A stretch of DNA of 64,000 nucleotides from the NCBI RefSeq assembly GCF_042433895.1, contig NZ_JBHLUA010000004.1, positions 1-64,000 on the forward strand, read 5' to 3'. The notes below the pieces were generated by a model, which had not been told where the DNA came from, did not search any database, and saw only the letters and a program-made list of their open reading frames with translations. The position numbers and the translations under genes were made by a program. This DNA comes from Mesonia maritima (GTDB taxonomy: Bacteria > Bacteroidota > Bacteroidia > Flavobacteriales > Flavobacteriaceae). The stretch's first letter is position 1; every line of letters starts with the position of its first letter. Positions 43,076 through 53,000 of the stretch are shown here, piece after piece.

Positions 43076-44635
43076 TTAAATTTTTATTGATTTTGTTCCG
43101 TAAAATAAAGTTCTAACAATCACTAGAACCGGTATAATTTCTATTCTTCCTGCCCACATTTGAATGATGTAAATTCCTTCTAAAACTGGAGACATCGATG
43201 GGTCTGTAATACCGGTAGATAAACCTACTGTTCCTTGAGCTGAAGCTGATTCGAAAAGCGCATCAGCAAGTGTGTAAGTATCATTCATAAAATAAATGGT
43301 ACAGAAAGTTGATATAAGTACGAATAGAAGATAAATAAGAGTAAAAATTCCTGCGGTAGCCAACTCTTTATTCATTTCAGCTAGAAGGAGTTTTCTTTTA
43401 TTAAAAGTTACCGTTTGTAAGGCTCCTTTTGGCATAAAAATTCTATTAATGTGCCATCTTAAACCTTTCTGTAATAATAAAGCTCTAATAATTTTTATTC
43501 CTCCAACGGTCGCTCCGGCAGAACCACCGATAATCATTGCGGCAAATACTATAAAAAGCATGGGAAGATCGCTCCACCCCCCAATATTAGAAGTTTGCCA
43601 ACCTGTTGTGGAAAGTGCACTTATAAACTGAAAAATACCTTCACGAATAGGATTATTTACATTTGTAGAATTTATGAGTAAGATTGAAAGAAGAATACTT
43701 CCAATAAGCGATGCAATTAGAATTGCTCGGGTTTGAATATCATTCCATAGATCACTGAACTTTTTAAGAAAAATAAACCTGAATAAAAAAGGTATTGAAA
43801 GTCCACCTAATAACATTGGCAGAATAAAAAGAATATCCATTTGTGCAGAATTATAACCTGCAATACTATTATCTAACACACTAAAACCTCCGGTAGATTG
43901 TCCGGTCATTGCGTGATTTACTGCATCAAAAAGATTGTCTTGTAAAGAATAATTAGGAAGAATAAAATAAGTTCCGCAGAAAATATAAACAACCATTGCA
44001 AATGTTACTAGAAAATACACTTTCCATATTGCTCTTGCAGTATCTATGACGTTGCTTTTAAGTTTTGTTCCGCTAGCTTCAGACCCGTATAATAAAAGTG
44101 CAGATTGTCCGGGTATATGTTTAAAAATAGCTAAAGCCATTACAATAAAACCCGCGCCGCCAATCCATTGAGAAAAAGAGCGGTAAAATAAAATACTTTT
44201 TCCTACAGAAGGTTCGTGGTATGCCATTGTTAATCCTGTGGTTGTGAAAGCGCTGGTACTTTCAAAAAAACAGTGCAACGGATTTTTAAAATTTAGAAGA
44301 CTTGATTGGTAGCTTGCTCCTGTAGGAATAAAACTTTTCATTACTTCTAACGGCGTTATCTGCGCAATGACATAATACGGTAAAGAGCCTAAAACAATAA
44401 TCATTAGCCAGCCCAAAGCCGCGATTAACAAAGCGTGTTGATGCGTGGGATCTTCCGCATTTTTTAAGAAACGATATAATACATATCCTATAAAAGATAT
44501 AATTAAACCTGAAGTGAAAAAGCCAATTGCAGAATACCATTCTTGATATATTATTCCCACTAGAGAAGGTACCAAAATAACGCCACCCAAAATAATTTGA
44601 AGGCTGGCAACCTGTTTAAACAATATTTTGAACAT
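43076..44635 (-). CDS. trkH: Trk/Ktr potassium transporter membrane subunit TrkH
   Basis: A 519-aa integral membrane transporter built of repeated M1-P-M2 units, with selectivity-filter-like glycine segments such as AFTTTGLT, MTGQSTGGFS, LSTTGWQTS and AQGTVGLSTG. With TrkA it takes up potassium. It overlaps the 3' end of the preceding 103-aa gene by 20 bases and is followed by trkA. Confidence 0.93.
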   Translation of the reverse strand: MFKILFKQVASLQIILGGVILVPSLVGIIYQEWYSAIGFFTSGLIISFIGYVLYRFLKNAEDPTHQHALLIAALGWLMIIVLGSLPYYVIAQITPLEVMKSFIPTGASYQSSLLNFKNPLHCFFESTSAFTTTGLTMAYHEPSVGKSILFYRSFSQWIGGAGFIVMALAIFKHIPGQSALLLYGSEASGTKLKSNVIDTARAIWKVYFLVTFAMVVYIFCGTYFILPNYSLQDNLFDAVNHAMTGQSTGGFSVLDNSIAGYNSAQMDILFILPMLLGGLSIPFLFRFIFLKKFSDLWNDIQTRAILIASLIGSILLSILLINSTNVNNPIREGIFQFISALSTTGWQTSNIGGWSDLPMLFIVFAAMIIGGSAGATVGGIKIIRALLLQKGLRWHINRIFMPKGALQTVTFNKRKLLLAEMNKELATAGIFTLIYLLFVLISTFCTIYFMNDTYTLADALFESASAQGTVGLSTGITDPSMSPVLEGIYIIQMWAGRIEIIPVLVIVRTLFYGTKSIKI

Positions 44636-44927
44636 CTTGAAATTTTAATTTTAATTGTTGAAGTAACTGAATGAATGCAAGTATTTTATTTTTTGGGGAA
44701 TGAGGATTTTCCGTTTTTAAACATTCACGAATTAGTGTTTGAAAGTTTTCTATTTCATTTACGGCGGCTGTTGTACTATTTTTTCTAAAAATTAAATTTG
44801 TTCGATTTAGATAGCCTATGGAATTTCTATCAGCGAAAAGAGCATCTATTTGCTGTGCTTCTTTAATAATTAATATTACTAAGTCGGGTAGAGAAGGAGT
44901 TTTAATATTTTGTTCCCATTCAGCCAT
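44616..44927 (-). CDS. Hypothetical 103-aa protein translated ahead of trkH
   Basis: A soluble, helical protein (MAEWEQNIKTPSLPDLV...) with no recognised domain, whose last 20 bases overlap the trkH start. The overlap suggests translational coupling and a role linked to potassium uptake, but nothing in the sequence names it. Upstream, 44928-45161 holds a hairpin (GAAGATGA 44998-45005 / TCATCTTC 45014-45021), possibly ending the kdpE transcript. Confidence 0.6.
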   Translation of the reverse strand: MAEWEQNIKTPSLPDLVILIIKEAQQIDALFADRNSIGYLNRTNLIFRKNSTTAAVNEIENFQTLIRECLKTENPHSPKNKILAFIQLLQQLKLKFQDVQNIV

Positions 44928-45161
44928 TTTATTCTAGAATTTGTAATAAACTGATGAGAAGAATAATTTTAACGGAAAAATGCCCGATACGATAAATGAA
45001 GATGATGATCTTTTCATCTTCAATTTGATTCGCTTTGTTAGTTTTATAGTGCCAAAAAAAAGTCCCATAGCATAGTATTTTATGTTATGAGACAAAATTC
45101 CTCTAAAAACTATATGTAAAAAATCAAGATATTCCTGAGGATATAAAGATTTTATAAAGAT

Positions 45162-45836
45162 TTACTGAAAACGATACCCTACGCCACTTTCAGTTATAAT
45201 ATGTTCGGGATTGTTAGGATTCTTTTCAATTTTTTTTCTAAGCGCTGCTACAAAAACTCGCAAATATTGTGTTTCTTCAACATAACTATAACCCCAAATT
45301 TCTTTTAGAATATAACTATGGGTAAGTACTTTATCGCAGTTTTTTACAAAGAGCGAGATTAATTTATATTCTGTTGCAGTAAGTTTTATAATAGTTTCAT
45401 TTTTATAAACCAATCGTTTTTGAAAATCTACTTTTAAATTACCTTGCATAAAAACCGAATTATTTTCATTGGGTGCTAACCGTAGCGCGGCTCTTATTCT
45501 GGCTAAAAGTTCTTTTGTTCTAAAAGGTTTGGTGAGGTAATCGGTAGCGCCGTTATCTAATGCTTTTACAATATCATCTTCTTTATCTAGCACCGATAAA
45601 ATTATAATAGGTTTGTTATACCATTCTCGTAATTCTTCAAGAACTTGATGACCGTTTTTATCGGGAAGACCTAAATCTAAAATAATTAATTCTGGCGGAT
45701 GGTTGGCTGCCGTAATTATACCTTCTTCACCTGTCGGGGCTTGTTTTACTTGATAACCATTACTTTCTAAATTAATTTGAAGAAGTTTTCTAATTTGTGC
45801 TTCATCTTCTATTACTAAAATTTCAGTTTTATGCAT
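45162..45836 (-). CDS. KdpE-like OmpR-family response regulator
   Basis: A 224-aa regulator. It has a receiver domain (1-118; EDE near 10-12, phospho-Asp in IILDLGLPDKNG, K in TKPF) and a winged-helix DNA-binding domain (about 128-224, with TATEYKLISLF and YLRVFVAALRKKIE). KdpE is the closest group by motif and by its KdpD-like partner. The ATG at 45836 is preferred over TTG at 45845 and overlaps the kinase stop by 8 bases. Confidence 0.88.
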   Translation of the reverse strand: MHKTEILVIEDEAQIRKLLQINLESNGYQVKQAPTGEEGIITAANHPPELIILDLGLPDKNGHQVLEELREWYNKPIIILSVLDKEDDIVKALDNGATDYLTKPFRTKELLARIRAALRLAPNENNSVFMQGNLKVDFQKRLVYKNETIIKLTATEYKLISLFVKNCDKVLTHSYILKEIWGYSYVEETQYLRVFVAALRKKIEKNPNNPEHIITESGVGYRFQ

Positions 45837-46893
45837 ATTCTTCAATCTGATAAGAGTTAATAATAGCTGGTAATTTTATTTTAAAGTTGCATCCGCCGTT
45901 TTCATTATTTTGCAAATTAATGGATCCATCTAACGCTTCTACAAAACCTTTAACAATAGAGAGTCCAATTCCTGTGCCTCCTGTAGAAGAAGATTTTAAC
46001 CTGTAAAATTTATCGAATACAAATTCAATTTCTTCTTCAGGAAAACCTAATCCGTTATCAGAAACTATAATAAGCAGTTCGTTATTTGCTAAACTTGTTT
46101 CTATAGTTATCGCTGAATTTTTTGGAGTATGTTCAATTGCATTTAGTATAAGATTTTGTAAAATAGTTTCTAAAAAACCTCGATCGGTTTTCACTAAAAG
46201 CGTTTCATTCTCATTGTAATAATGAATAGGTTTTTTAGTTTCTTTTCCAAATTCATAAATTAATTTATAAATCGTTTCAGGAATATCTACCCAATCTAAT
46301 TTTGGTTTAATCGTGCCGGCTTCCAATCTACTCATATTAAGTAAATTTTCAATTTGTTTGTTTAGTCTAATACTGGCGATGGCTATTTCATCGTAAAGTA
46401 AATTTTTAATATTTTCTGAAAGCGACTCTTTTTTTTCTTGTAATGTATCTGTAGAAGCTATAATGGTTGCAAGGGGCGTTCTTAACTCGTGCGATAAAGA
46501 ATTAAGAATGGTATTGTAAAGTTGAATGGTTTTGGTCTTTTTTTCTTCTTCTTTTTTCTTCAGATTTAATTTTTTGATTTTATTGGTTAAAACAGCATTA
46601 ATTAGAGCGATCATAAAATACATTAGAAACATAAGTAGATCTTCTGTATTATCGATTCTAAAAGTATATCGAGGTGGTATAAAAAAGAAATTCCAAATTA
46701 ATGCACTTAGTGTTGCTGAAATTAATACAGGTATAATTTCAAATAAAATAGCAGAGATTGAAACAACCAATAAAAGTAATAAAGCTACTGTACGATGTCC
46801 AAAAAAGTCAGAAAACAGATAGCAAATCGTAGAACAAATTAAAACCAGCGTGATGCTTATAACAAATTGAGCTAATTTTGAAAGTTTAATCAT
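45829..46893 (-). CDS. KdpD-like sensor kinase lacking the N-terminal KdpD and USP domains
   Basis: A 354-aa kinase with a DUF4118-like four-helix membrane domain (about 8-105, RYTFRIDNTEDLLMF), HisKA (SHELRTPLATIIAS near 136-149) and HATPase (N box NLILNAIEHTP, SDNGLGFP, GGTGIGLSI). Full-length KdpD has about 400 more N-terminal residues that sense K+ and c-di-AMP; here only the membrane and kinase parts remain. No kdpFABC genes are in the window, so the pair may control the neighbouring trk-porin operon. Confidence 0.88.
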   Translation of the reverse strand: MIKLSKLAQFVISITLVLICSTICYLFSDFFGHRTVALLLLLVVSISAILFEIIPVLISATLSALIWNFFFIPPRYTFRIDNTEDLLMFLMYFMIALINAVLTNKIKKLNLKKKEEEKKTKTIQLYNTILNSLSHELRTPLATIIASTDTLQEKKESLSENIKNLLYDEIAIASIRLNKQIENLLNMSRLEAGTIKPKLDWVDIPETIYKLIYEFGKETKKPIHYYNENETLLVKTDRGFLETILQNLILNAIEHTPKNSAITIETSLANNELLIIVSDNGLGFPEEEIEFVFDKFYRLKSSSTGGTGIGLSIVKGFVEALDGSINLQNNENGGCNFKIKLPAIINSYQIEEYA

Positions 46894-47053
46894 TGCATTT
46901 TTACCATGTTTTCTAACTATAAAATTACTTCTTTTTTTTATGCTGAAATCTTAAATTAAGATATTAGTTAACAATATTTATGAGAATTGAACCCCCAAAA
47001 AATTAAATGCTTATCTTAGAAATTAAGATGGAAGCAACATGTTTTCAACATAG

Positions 47054-47074
47054 ATTTTATATTAAATATAAAAT
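47054..47074. promoter_or_regulatory. 21-bp palindrome upstream of the orphan kinase
   Basis: ATTTTATATT-A-AATATAAAAT is a perfect inverted repeat around one central base, 63 bases before the GTG start. It is A/T only, so chance is possible; an operator is the alternative. The rest of 46894-47136 is featureless AT-rich DNA. Confidence 0.3.
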
Positions 47075-47136
47075 TTCGTAAGTAATAGGTTATAAAAAAC
47101 ATTATCTCAGATAATAAATTCATATTTTCTTAACTT

Positions 47137-48276
47137 GTGAAAAAATTGAAGCATCCCCAATTAGCTATGCAAAGAAAAAGGTCATTAAATTCAAATTCTT
47201 CTTCACTAAAACAAGAAAAATTATTTAATCTAGAACGTTTTTTTAATTTAAGTCCAGATATACTTTGTATAGCCGGTTTCGACGGCTACCTAAAAAAAGT
47301 TAATCCTGCATTTTCGAATTTATTAGGATATAGTGAAAAAGAACTTCTGCAAAGACCGATTAATGATTTTATTTATGAAGATGATAAATCAATTACCTCG
47401 GTGTTACGAGAGAAAATAAAAAATAATATCCCTTTACTTAATTTTGAAAATCGATACGTAACTAAAAGGGGTGATATTGTTTGGCTTTCGTGGACTTCTA
47501 TTTCAGAAAAAAATGATGATTTAATTTACGCGGTAGCAAAAAATATTACACATATAAAAAAACTAGAAGAAGAACGCAATTTACTGCTAATTGACCTTGC
47601 AAAGTTAAATGCAGATTTAAAAAAATTTACTTATACAACTTCCCACGATTTACGCTCGCCGGTAGGAAATATAATTTCTCTGTTCGATTTATTAGATTTT
47701 TCAAAAATTAAAGACAAAGAAACCCTTGAATATTTACAATTGTTAAGAGGTGTAACCTTCGAAATGAAGGCTACTTTAGATAAATATGTAGATGCAATTA
47801 CTGAAGATAAAAAAATAAATATTCAGGTTGAAAAATTAAATTTTCAAGAAATTCTTGATAATGTTTGCGAATCAATTCAAGAATTAATTAATAAGTCTGA
47901 AACTATAATTCAGGTAGATTTTTCGAAAGCAGAAACAGTTGAATTCAGTTCTTTTTATCTCCATAGTATTTTTTTAAACCTAATTTCCAATTCTATTAAA
48001 TATGCTCATTCAAACAGAAAACCTGTAGTTTCCATTCGTACCCGAAAAATAAATAACAGAATACAATTAATTTTTTCTGACAACGGCATCGGTTTCGATA
48101 TGAAAAAAGCTGAAGGGAAAATTTTCGGCTTAAACCAAAGTTTACATTCAAAAAAAGAGAGCAAAGGAATCGGTCTTTACCTCGTTCAAAGTCATTTAGA
48201 AAGTTTAGGAGGCAAGATTAACGTAAAGAGTAAAGTGAATAAAGGAACCACGTTTACCTTAAGTTTTCGCGACTAA
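47137..48276 (+). CDS. PAS-domain histidine kinase, orphan
   Basis: A 379-aa cytosolic kinase with a PAS domain (about 33-150; FFNLSPDILCIAGFDGYLKK), HisKA with SHDLRSPVGN near 169-178 and a HATPase domain (LNLISNSIKYA, FSDNGIGFDM, KGIGLYLV). No response regulator is adjacent. The frame opens at GTG 47137; ATG 47167 would also preserve all domains. The signal is unknown. Confidence 0.88.
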   Translation: MKKLKHPQLAMQRKRSLNSNSSSLKQEKLFNLERFFNLSPDILCIAGFDGYLKKVNPAFSNLLGYSEKELLQRPINDFIYEDDKSITSVLREKIKNNIPLLNFENRYVTKRGDIVWLSWTSISEKNDDLIYAVAKNITHIKKLEEERNLLLIDLAKLNADLKKFTYTTSHDLRSPVGNIISLFDLLDFSKIKDKETLEYLQLLRGVTFEMKATLDKYVDAITEDKKINIQVEKLNFQEILDNVCESIQELINKSETIIQVDFSKAETVEFSSFYLHSIFLNLISNSIKYAHSNRKPVVSIRTRKINNRIQLIFSDNGIGFDMKKAEGKIFGLNQSLHSKKESKGIGLYLVQSHLESLGGKINVKSKVNKGTTFTLSFRD

Positions 48277-48398
48277 AATTCTAAAAAAAAGCTGATTTTC
48301 TCCTGTTTTTATCACTATAAAAAAGTATGGTTTAATTTTTGTGTGAAAATCGCCAGATTATTTAATCTACAAAATTTGTCTATATAATTAACTTGCTT

Positions 48399-48406
48399 TA
48401 GCTTTG
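48399..48406 (+). promoter_or_regulatory. -7 promoter box with matching TTTG
   Basis: TAGCTTTG (48399-48406) lies 20 bases after TTTG (48375-48378), fitting the Bacteroidota -33/-7 pattern, with the ATG 8 bases downstream. It probably drives the small secreted protein and perhaps the RND operon. Confidence 0.6.
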
Positions 48407-48414
48407 CAAGCCAA

Positions 48415-48843
48415 ATGATAAAAACATTTTTTAAATATCTTTTATCACTCTGTCTTCTCTTAATAAGCGTACATAGTACAAGCTATGCACATTCATACCA
48501 AGAGAATACAAAACTTTCTTTTACCAATTTTTTAGAATCAACTTGCAATTCTTCCGCAGAAAATTTTAACACTAAAGCAGAATTTCAATATAAACCTGCC
48601 TCTTCCGGTTCTGAAAAGGAATATGAAATTAAAGGAATTGATGTTGAAGTTGAAGAATACGAATGGATTTCTCTCAAAAAATATTTAGAAAATAACCATT
48701 CAAAAATAACAGCACTCTTTTATACCTTCTTTTCAGAAAGTATCATAGAAGAAGTAGAGCAAAAAAAGAAATACCCTTACCACGATTTACAATATCCCCA
48801 TTTTAGACCATTATATATACAATTCTGCGTCTATAGAATTTGA
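48415..48843 (+). CDS. Hypothetical small exported protein
   Basis: A 142-aa protein with a signal peptide (MIKTFFKYLLSLCLLLISVHSTSYA), a polar Ser/Glu-rich middle and a C-terminal segment rich in Tyr, His and Pro (YPYHDLQYPHFRPLYIQF). I recognise no family. It is 147 bases before the RND adaptor gene and on the same strand, so it may belong to that unit. Confidence 0.6.
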   Translation: MIKTFFKYLLSLCLLLISVHSTSYAHSYQENTKLSFTNFLESTCNSSAENFNTKAEFQYKPASSGSEKEYEIKGIDVEVEEYEWISLKKYLENNHSKITALFYTFFSESIIEEVEQKKKYPYHDLQYPHFRPLYIQFCVYRI

Positions 48844-48990
48844 TTTTTACCTTCTAAAAGGCACTTTTTAGTCGCCTTTATTTTCATTTTGCGCTCAATC
48901 TAAGAGCGTTCGAAAAAGCGTGTGAGCGATAATTGCCTCATGTCTTTTTCCCCTTTATTCAACAACCTTATTGTTTTAATAAAAATTATT

Positions 48991-50070
48991 ATGAAGAGAA
49001 TTCTCATGCTCATAAGCTTGTGCGTGGTAGTATTAGCAAGCTGTGAATCAAAAAAACACGAAAAAGAATTAGAGTCTAATTATTTGGTTACTAGTCCGGT
49101 TAGAAAAGATACGCTACTCACCAACGAATATGTAGCGCAAGTTCAATCGATAAGGAATATCGAAATTAGAGCGCAAGAACGAGGATATTTACAAGATATC
49201 TATGTAGACGAAGGAGAGCTTGTAAAAAAAGGACAAGTAATGTTCAGAATTATGCCAAAACTCTATGAAGCTGAACAACAAAAAGCCGAAGCAGAAGCAG
49301 AATTTGCCAGAATCGAATATCAAAATACCAAGCAATTAGCAGATAGTAATGTAGTGGCGCCAAACGAATTAGCGATGGCAAAAGCACATTACGATAAAGC
49401 GAAAGCCGAATTAGCGCTAGCAAATGTTCATTTAGATTTTACAACCATAAGAGCTCCTTTCGATGGAATTGTAGACAGGCTTCATTTAAAATTAGGAAGC
49501 TTGGTAGATGAAGGAGATTTGTTAACTACACTTTCCGATAACAGTGAAATGTGGGTTTACTACAACGTGCCTGAAGCCGAATATTTAGAATATATGGATA
49601 CCAAAAATTCTGAAGATAAGAAAGAAGTTCAGCTACTTATGGCAAATAACAAAACCTATAACCAAACAGGAATTGTACAAACCATCGAAGGAGAATTTAA
49701 CAACGAAACCGGTAATATCGCTTTTAGAGCAACTTTTCCTAACCCGAAAGGATTATTAAGACACGGCGAAACGGGAAGTGTTATCACAACAATTCCTTAT
49801 AAAAATGCTTTGTTAATTCCCCAAAAAACCACATTCGAAGTTTTAGAAAAACATTACGTATACGTGGTTTCAGATGAAAATAAAATTGAAGCGAAAGAGA
49901 TTAAAATTGCAAGTGAACTTCCGCATTTATATGTAATAAGCGATGGCATAACCGAAGAAGACAAAATTCTTTTGGAAGGCTTAAGAAAAGTGAGAAATGG
50001 AGATAAAATCGAATATGAATTCGAAGAGCCCGAACAAGTGATTAATCACTTGCAATTATATGCCGAATAA
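48991..50070 (+). CDS. RND efflux periplasmic adaptor (membrane fusion protein)
   Basis: A 359-aa lipoprotein (MKRILMLISLCVVVLASC, lipobox LASC) of the AcrA/MexA type. It has a split lipoyl domain (YVDEGELVKKGQVMF and FTTIRAPFDGIVDR), an alpha hairpin between them (about 95-150), and beta-barrel and membrane-proximal domains. I chose the ATG at 48991 because it starts the lipoprotein signal; the frame is open from 48922. It bridges the RND pump (23-base gap) and the outer-membrane channel encoded next. Confidence 0.93.
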   Translation: MKRILMLISLCVVVLASCESKKHEKELESNYLVTSPVRKDTLLTNEYVAQVQSIRNIEIRAQERGYLQDIYVDEGELVKKGQVMFRIMPKLYEAEQQKAEAEAEFARIEYQNTKQLADSNVVAPNELAMAKAHYDKAKAELALANVHLDFTTIRAPFDGIVDRLHLKLGSLVDEGDLLTTLSDNSEMWVYYNVPEAEYLEYMDTKNSEDKKEVQLLMANNKTYNQTGIVQTIEGEFNNETGNIAFRATFPNPKGLLRHGETGSVITTIPYKNALLIPQKTTFEVLEKHYVYVVSDENKIEAKEIKIASELPHLYVISDGITEEDKILLEGLRKVRNGDKIEYEFEEPEQVINHLQLYAE

Positions 50071-50093
50071 ATCAATAGCAAAATTTAGAAAAA

Positions 50094-53000
50094 ATGTTTA
50101 AACGATTTATACATAGACCTGTATTTGCTATAGTGATTTCAATCATTATAATTTTTATGGGGTCTTTAGCAATCAAACAATTACCAATATCGCAGTTCCC
50201 TCAAATTGCTCCAACTACGGTAAATATTTTCGTAGCTTATCCGGGAGCAAGTGCAGATGTGTTGGTAAAATCAACTCTAATTACCTTAGAAAATTCTATT
50301 AACGGGGTACAAGATATGCGATATATTGCCACCGATGCAACGAGTGCCGGTGAAGCAACACTCCGCATTATTTTTGAACCGGGTACAGATCCTAATGAAG
50401 CTGTAGTTCGTGTAAAAACAAGAGTCGACAGGGTAATGCCACTTTTACCTGAATTAGTTCAGCGAGAGGGTGTTACCATTACGCCCATTCAGCCTAGTAT
50501 GTTAATGTACGTAAATCTATATTCCAAAAATGAGAGTATGGATGAAAAGTTCCTTTACAATTATGCGAATGTTAAAATGATTCCTGAAATAAACCGGATT
50601 AAAGGAATTGCTACATCTAACATTTTAGGAAGTAGAAAATACGCCATGCGGGTTTGGTTAAACCCAGATCGAATGAGAGCTTATGATGTTTCTGTTGATG
50701 AAGTCATGGAAGCAATGAAAGAGCAAAGTATTGTGGGGCGTCCTGGTCGATTAGGAAGAAGTTCCGGAATAGAAGCACAATCCTTAGAATACGTCCTTAC
50801 TTACAAAGGGAGGTACAACGAGCCTGAACAGTATGAAAATATAATTATTAGGGCGAATCCCGATGGTGAAAGTTTACATTTAAAAGATATCGGTAGAGTA
50901 GAGTTGGGAAGCGAATTTTTCGACATATATTCTAATTTAGACGGACATCCTTCTGCGGCTATTGTACTAAAACAAAATTATGGGAGTAACGCAAGTGATG
51001 TAATCGATGAGGTGAAAGCCAAACTCGAAGATATGCGAGTCGACTTTCCGCCGGGAATGGATTATAAAATTAGTTACGATGTTTCTCAATTCTTAGATGC
51101 TTCAATCGAGCAAGTAGTTCATACTTTACGAGATGCTTTCTTTTTAGTAGCTATTGTAGTGTTCATTTTCTTGGGAGACTGGCGCTCTACTTTAATTCCT
51201 ATTTTGGCTGTTCCAGTCTCATTAGTTGGTGCTTTTTTCGTTATTCAATTTTTTGGAATATCGATCAACCTAGTAACTTTATTCGCTTTAGTATTAGCTA
51301 TTGGTATTGTGGTCGATGATGCGATTGTAGTGGTAGAAGCCGTCCACGCCAAGTTTGAGGAAGATCCGAAAATCTCTCCTTATAAAGCCGTTAAAAAAGT
51401 ATTGGGTGAAATTAGTGGAGCAATTATCGCCATTACTATGGTAATGGTTTCCGTATTCTTACCAATCTCATTTATGTCAGGCCCTGTTGGTACATTCTAC
51501 CGACAGTTTTCCATTACAATGGCAAGTGCAATTGTAATTTCAGCATTAATCGCACTTACCTTAACACCGGTTTTATGTGCAATGTTGCTAAAAAACCATC
51601 ATGGAAAAGAGAAGAAAAAGAATATTCTTACCAAAGGACTTGATAAATTCAATTCAGGTTTCGATAAACTTACCGGAAAATATGTAGGAATTTTAAAAAG
51701 AATTGTAAGCAGAAGATGGTTAACATTTGCTATTCTATTAGCTTTTTGTGCAGGAATCTTTTTAGAAAATCAAATCTTACCTTCAGGTTTTATCCCCAGT
51801 GAAGATCAGGGAACCATTTATGCGATTATTCAAACACCACCAGGAGCAACCTTAGAACGTACCAATGAAGTTTCTATGCAACTTCAGAAAATTGCAGAAG
51901 AAGTTGAAGGAATAGAATCGGTTTCTTCCTTGGCGGGTTATGAAATTATGACTGAAGGTCGTGGTTCTAACGCCGGTACTTGTTTAATTAACCTAAAAAA
52001 ATGGTCAGATCGAGAACATACCGTTACTGAAATCATGGAAGAGCTCGAAGAAAAATCTAAAAATTTAGGAGCGGTCGTCGAATTTTTCGAACCGCCGGCT
52101 ATTCCAGGTTTCGGTTCTTCAGGTGGTTTCTCGTTACGCCTTTTAGATCAAAATACCGATACCGATTACCAAGAGTTCGATAAAATTAATCAAGAATTCA
52201 TGGAAAATCTTGGTAAGCGAAAAGAGTTAAAAGGACTTTTCACCTTCTTTGCTGCAAATTATCCGCAATATGAATTAGAGTTCAACAATGAATTGGCGAT
52301 GCAGAAAGGAGTTTCTATAGGAAAAGCAATGGAAAACCTGAATATTCTAATCGGAAGTACCTACGAACAAGGCTTCATTAAATTTAACCGCTTCTTTAAA
52401 GTTTACGTACAATCTGACCCTAAATTTAGAAGATTACCTTCTGATGTGTTAAACATGTATGTAAAAAATGAAGAGGGCGAAATGGTTCCATATTCAGCAT
52501 TTATGAAGCTGAAAAAATTACAAGGACCAAACGAGGTTACTCGATTTAATATGTATAATTCGGCGGCAATTCGTGGGCTTCCTGCAAAAGGTTACACCAC
52601 TGCAGATGCTATTGAAGCGATTCGTGAAGTGGCAAAAGAAACCTTACCGAAAAATTATGATATTGCTTGGGAAGGACTTTCGTATGATGAGTCTCATCGC
52701 GGTAATGAATCACTCTATATTTTCTTAATCGTTTTGGTGTTCGTTTATTTTGTACTTGCCGCACAATATGAAAGTTTCATTATTCCATTAACGGTAATTT
52801 TCTCACTTCCCGTAGGAGTTTTCGGCTCGTTTATGTTACTGAAATTAATGGGACTTCAAAATGATATTTACGCACAAATCGGACTCATAATGTTAGTTGG
52901 TCTTTTAGGTAAAAATGCGGTGTTAATTGTGGAATTTGCCGTTCTAAAGCACAGAGAAGGCTATACTATTTTAGAATCTGCCATTGAAGGTGCGAAAGTT

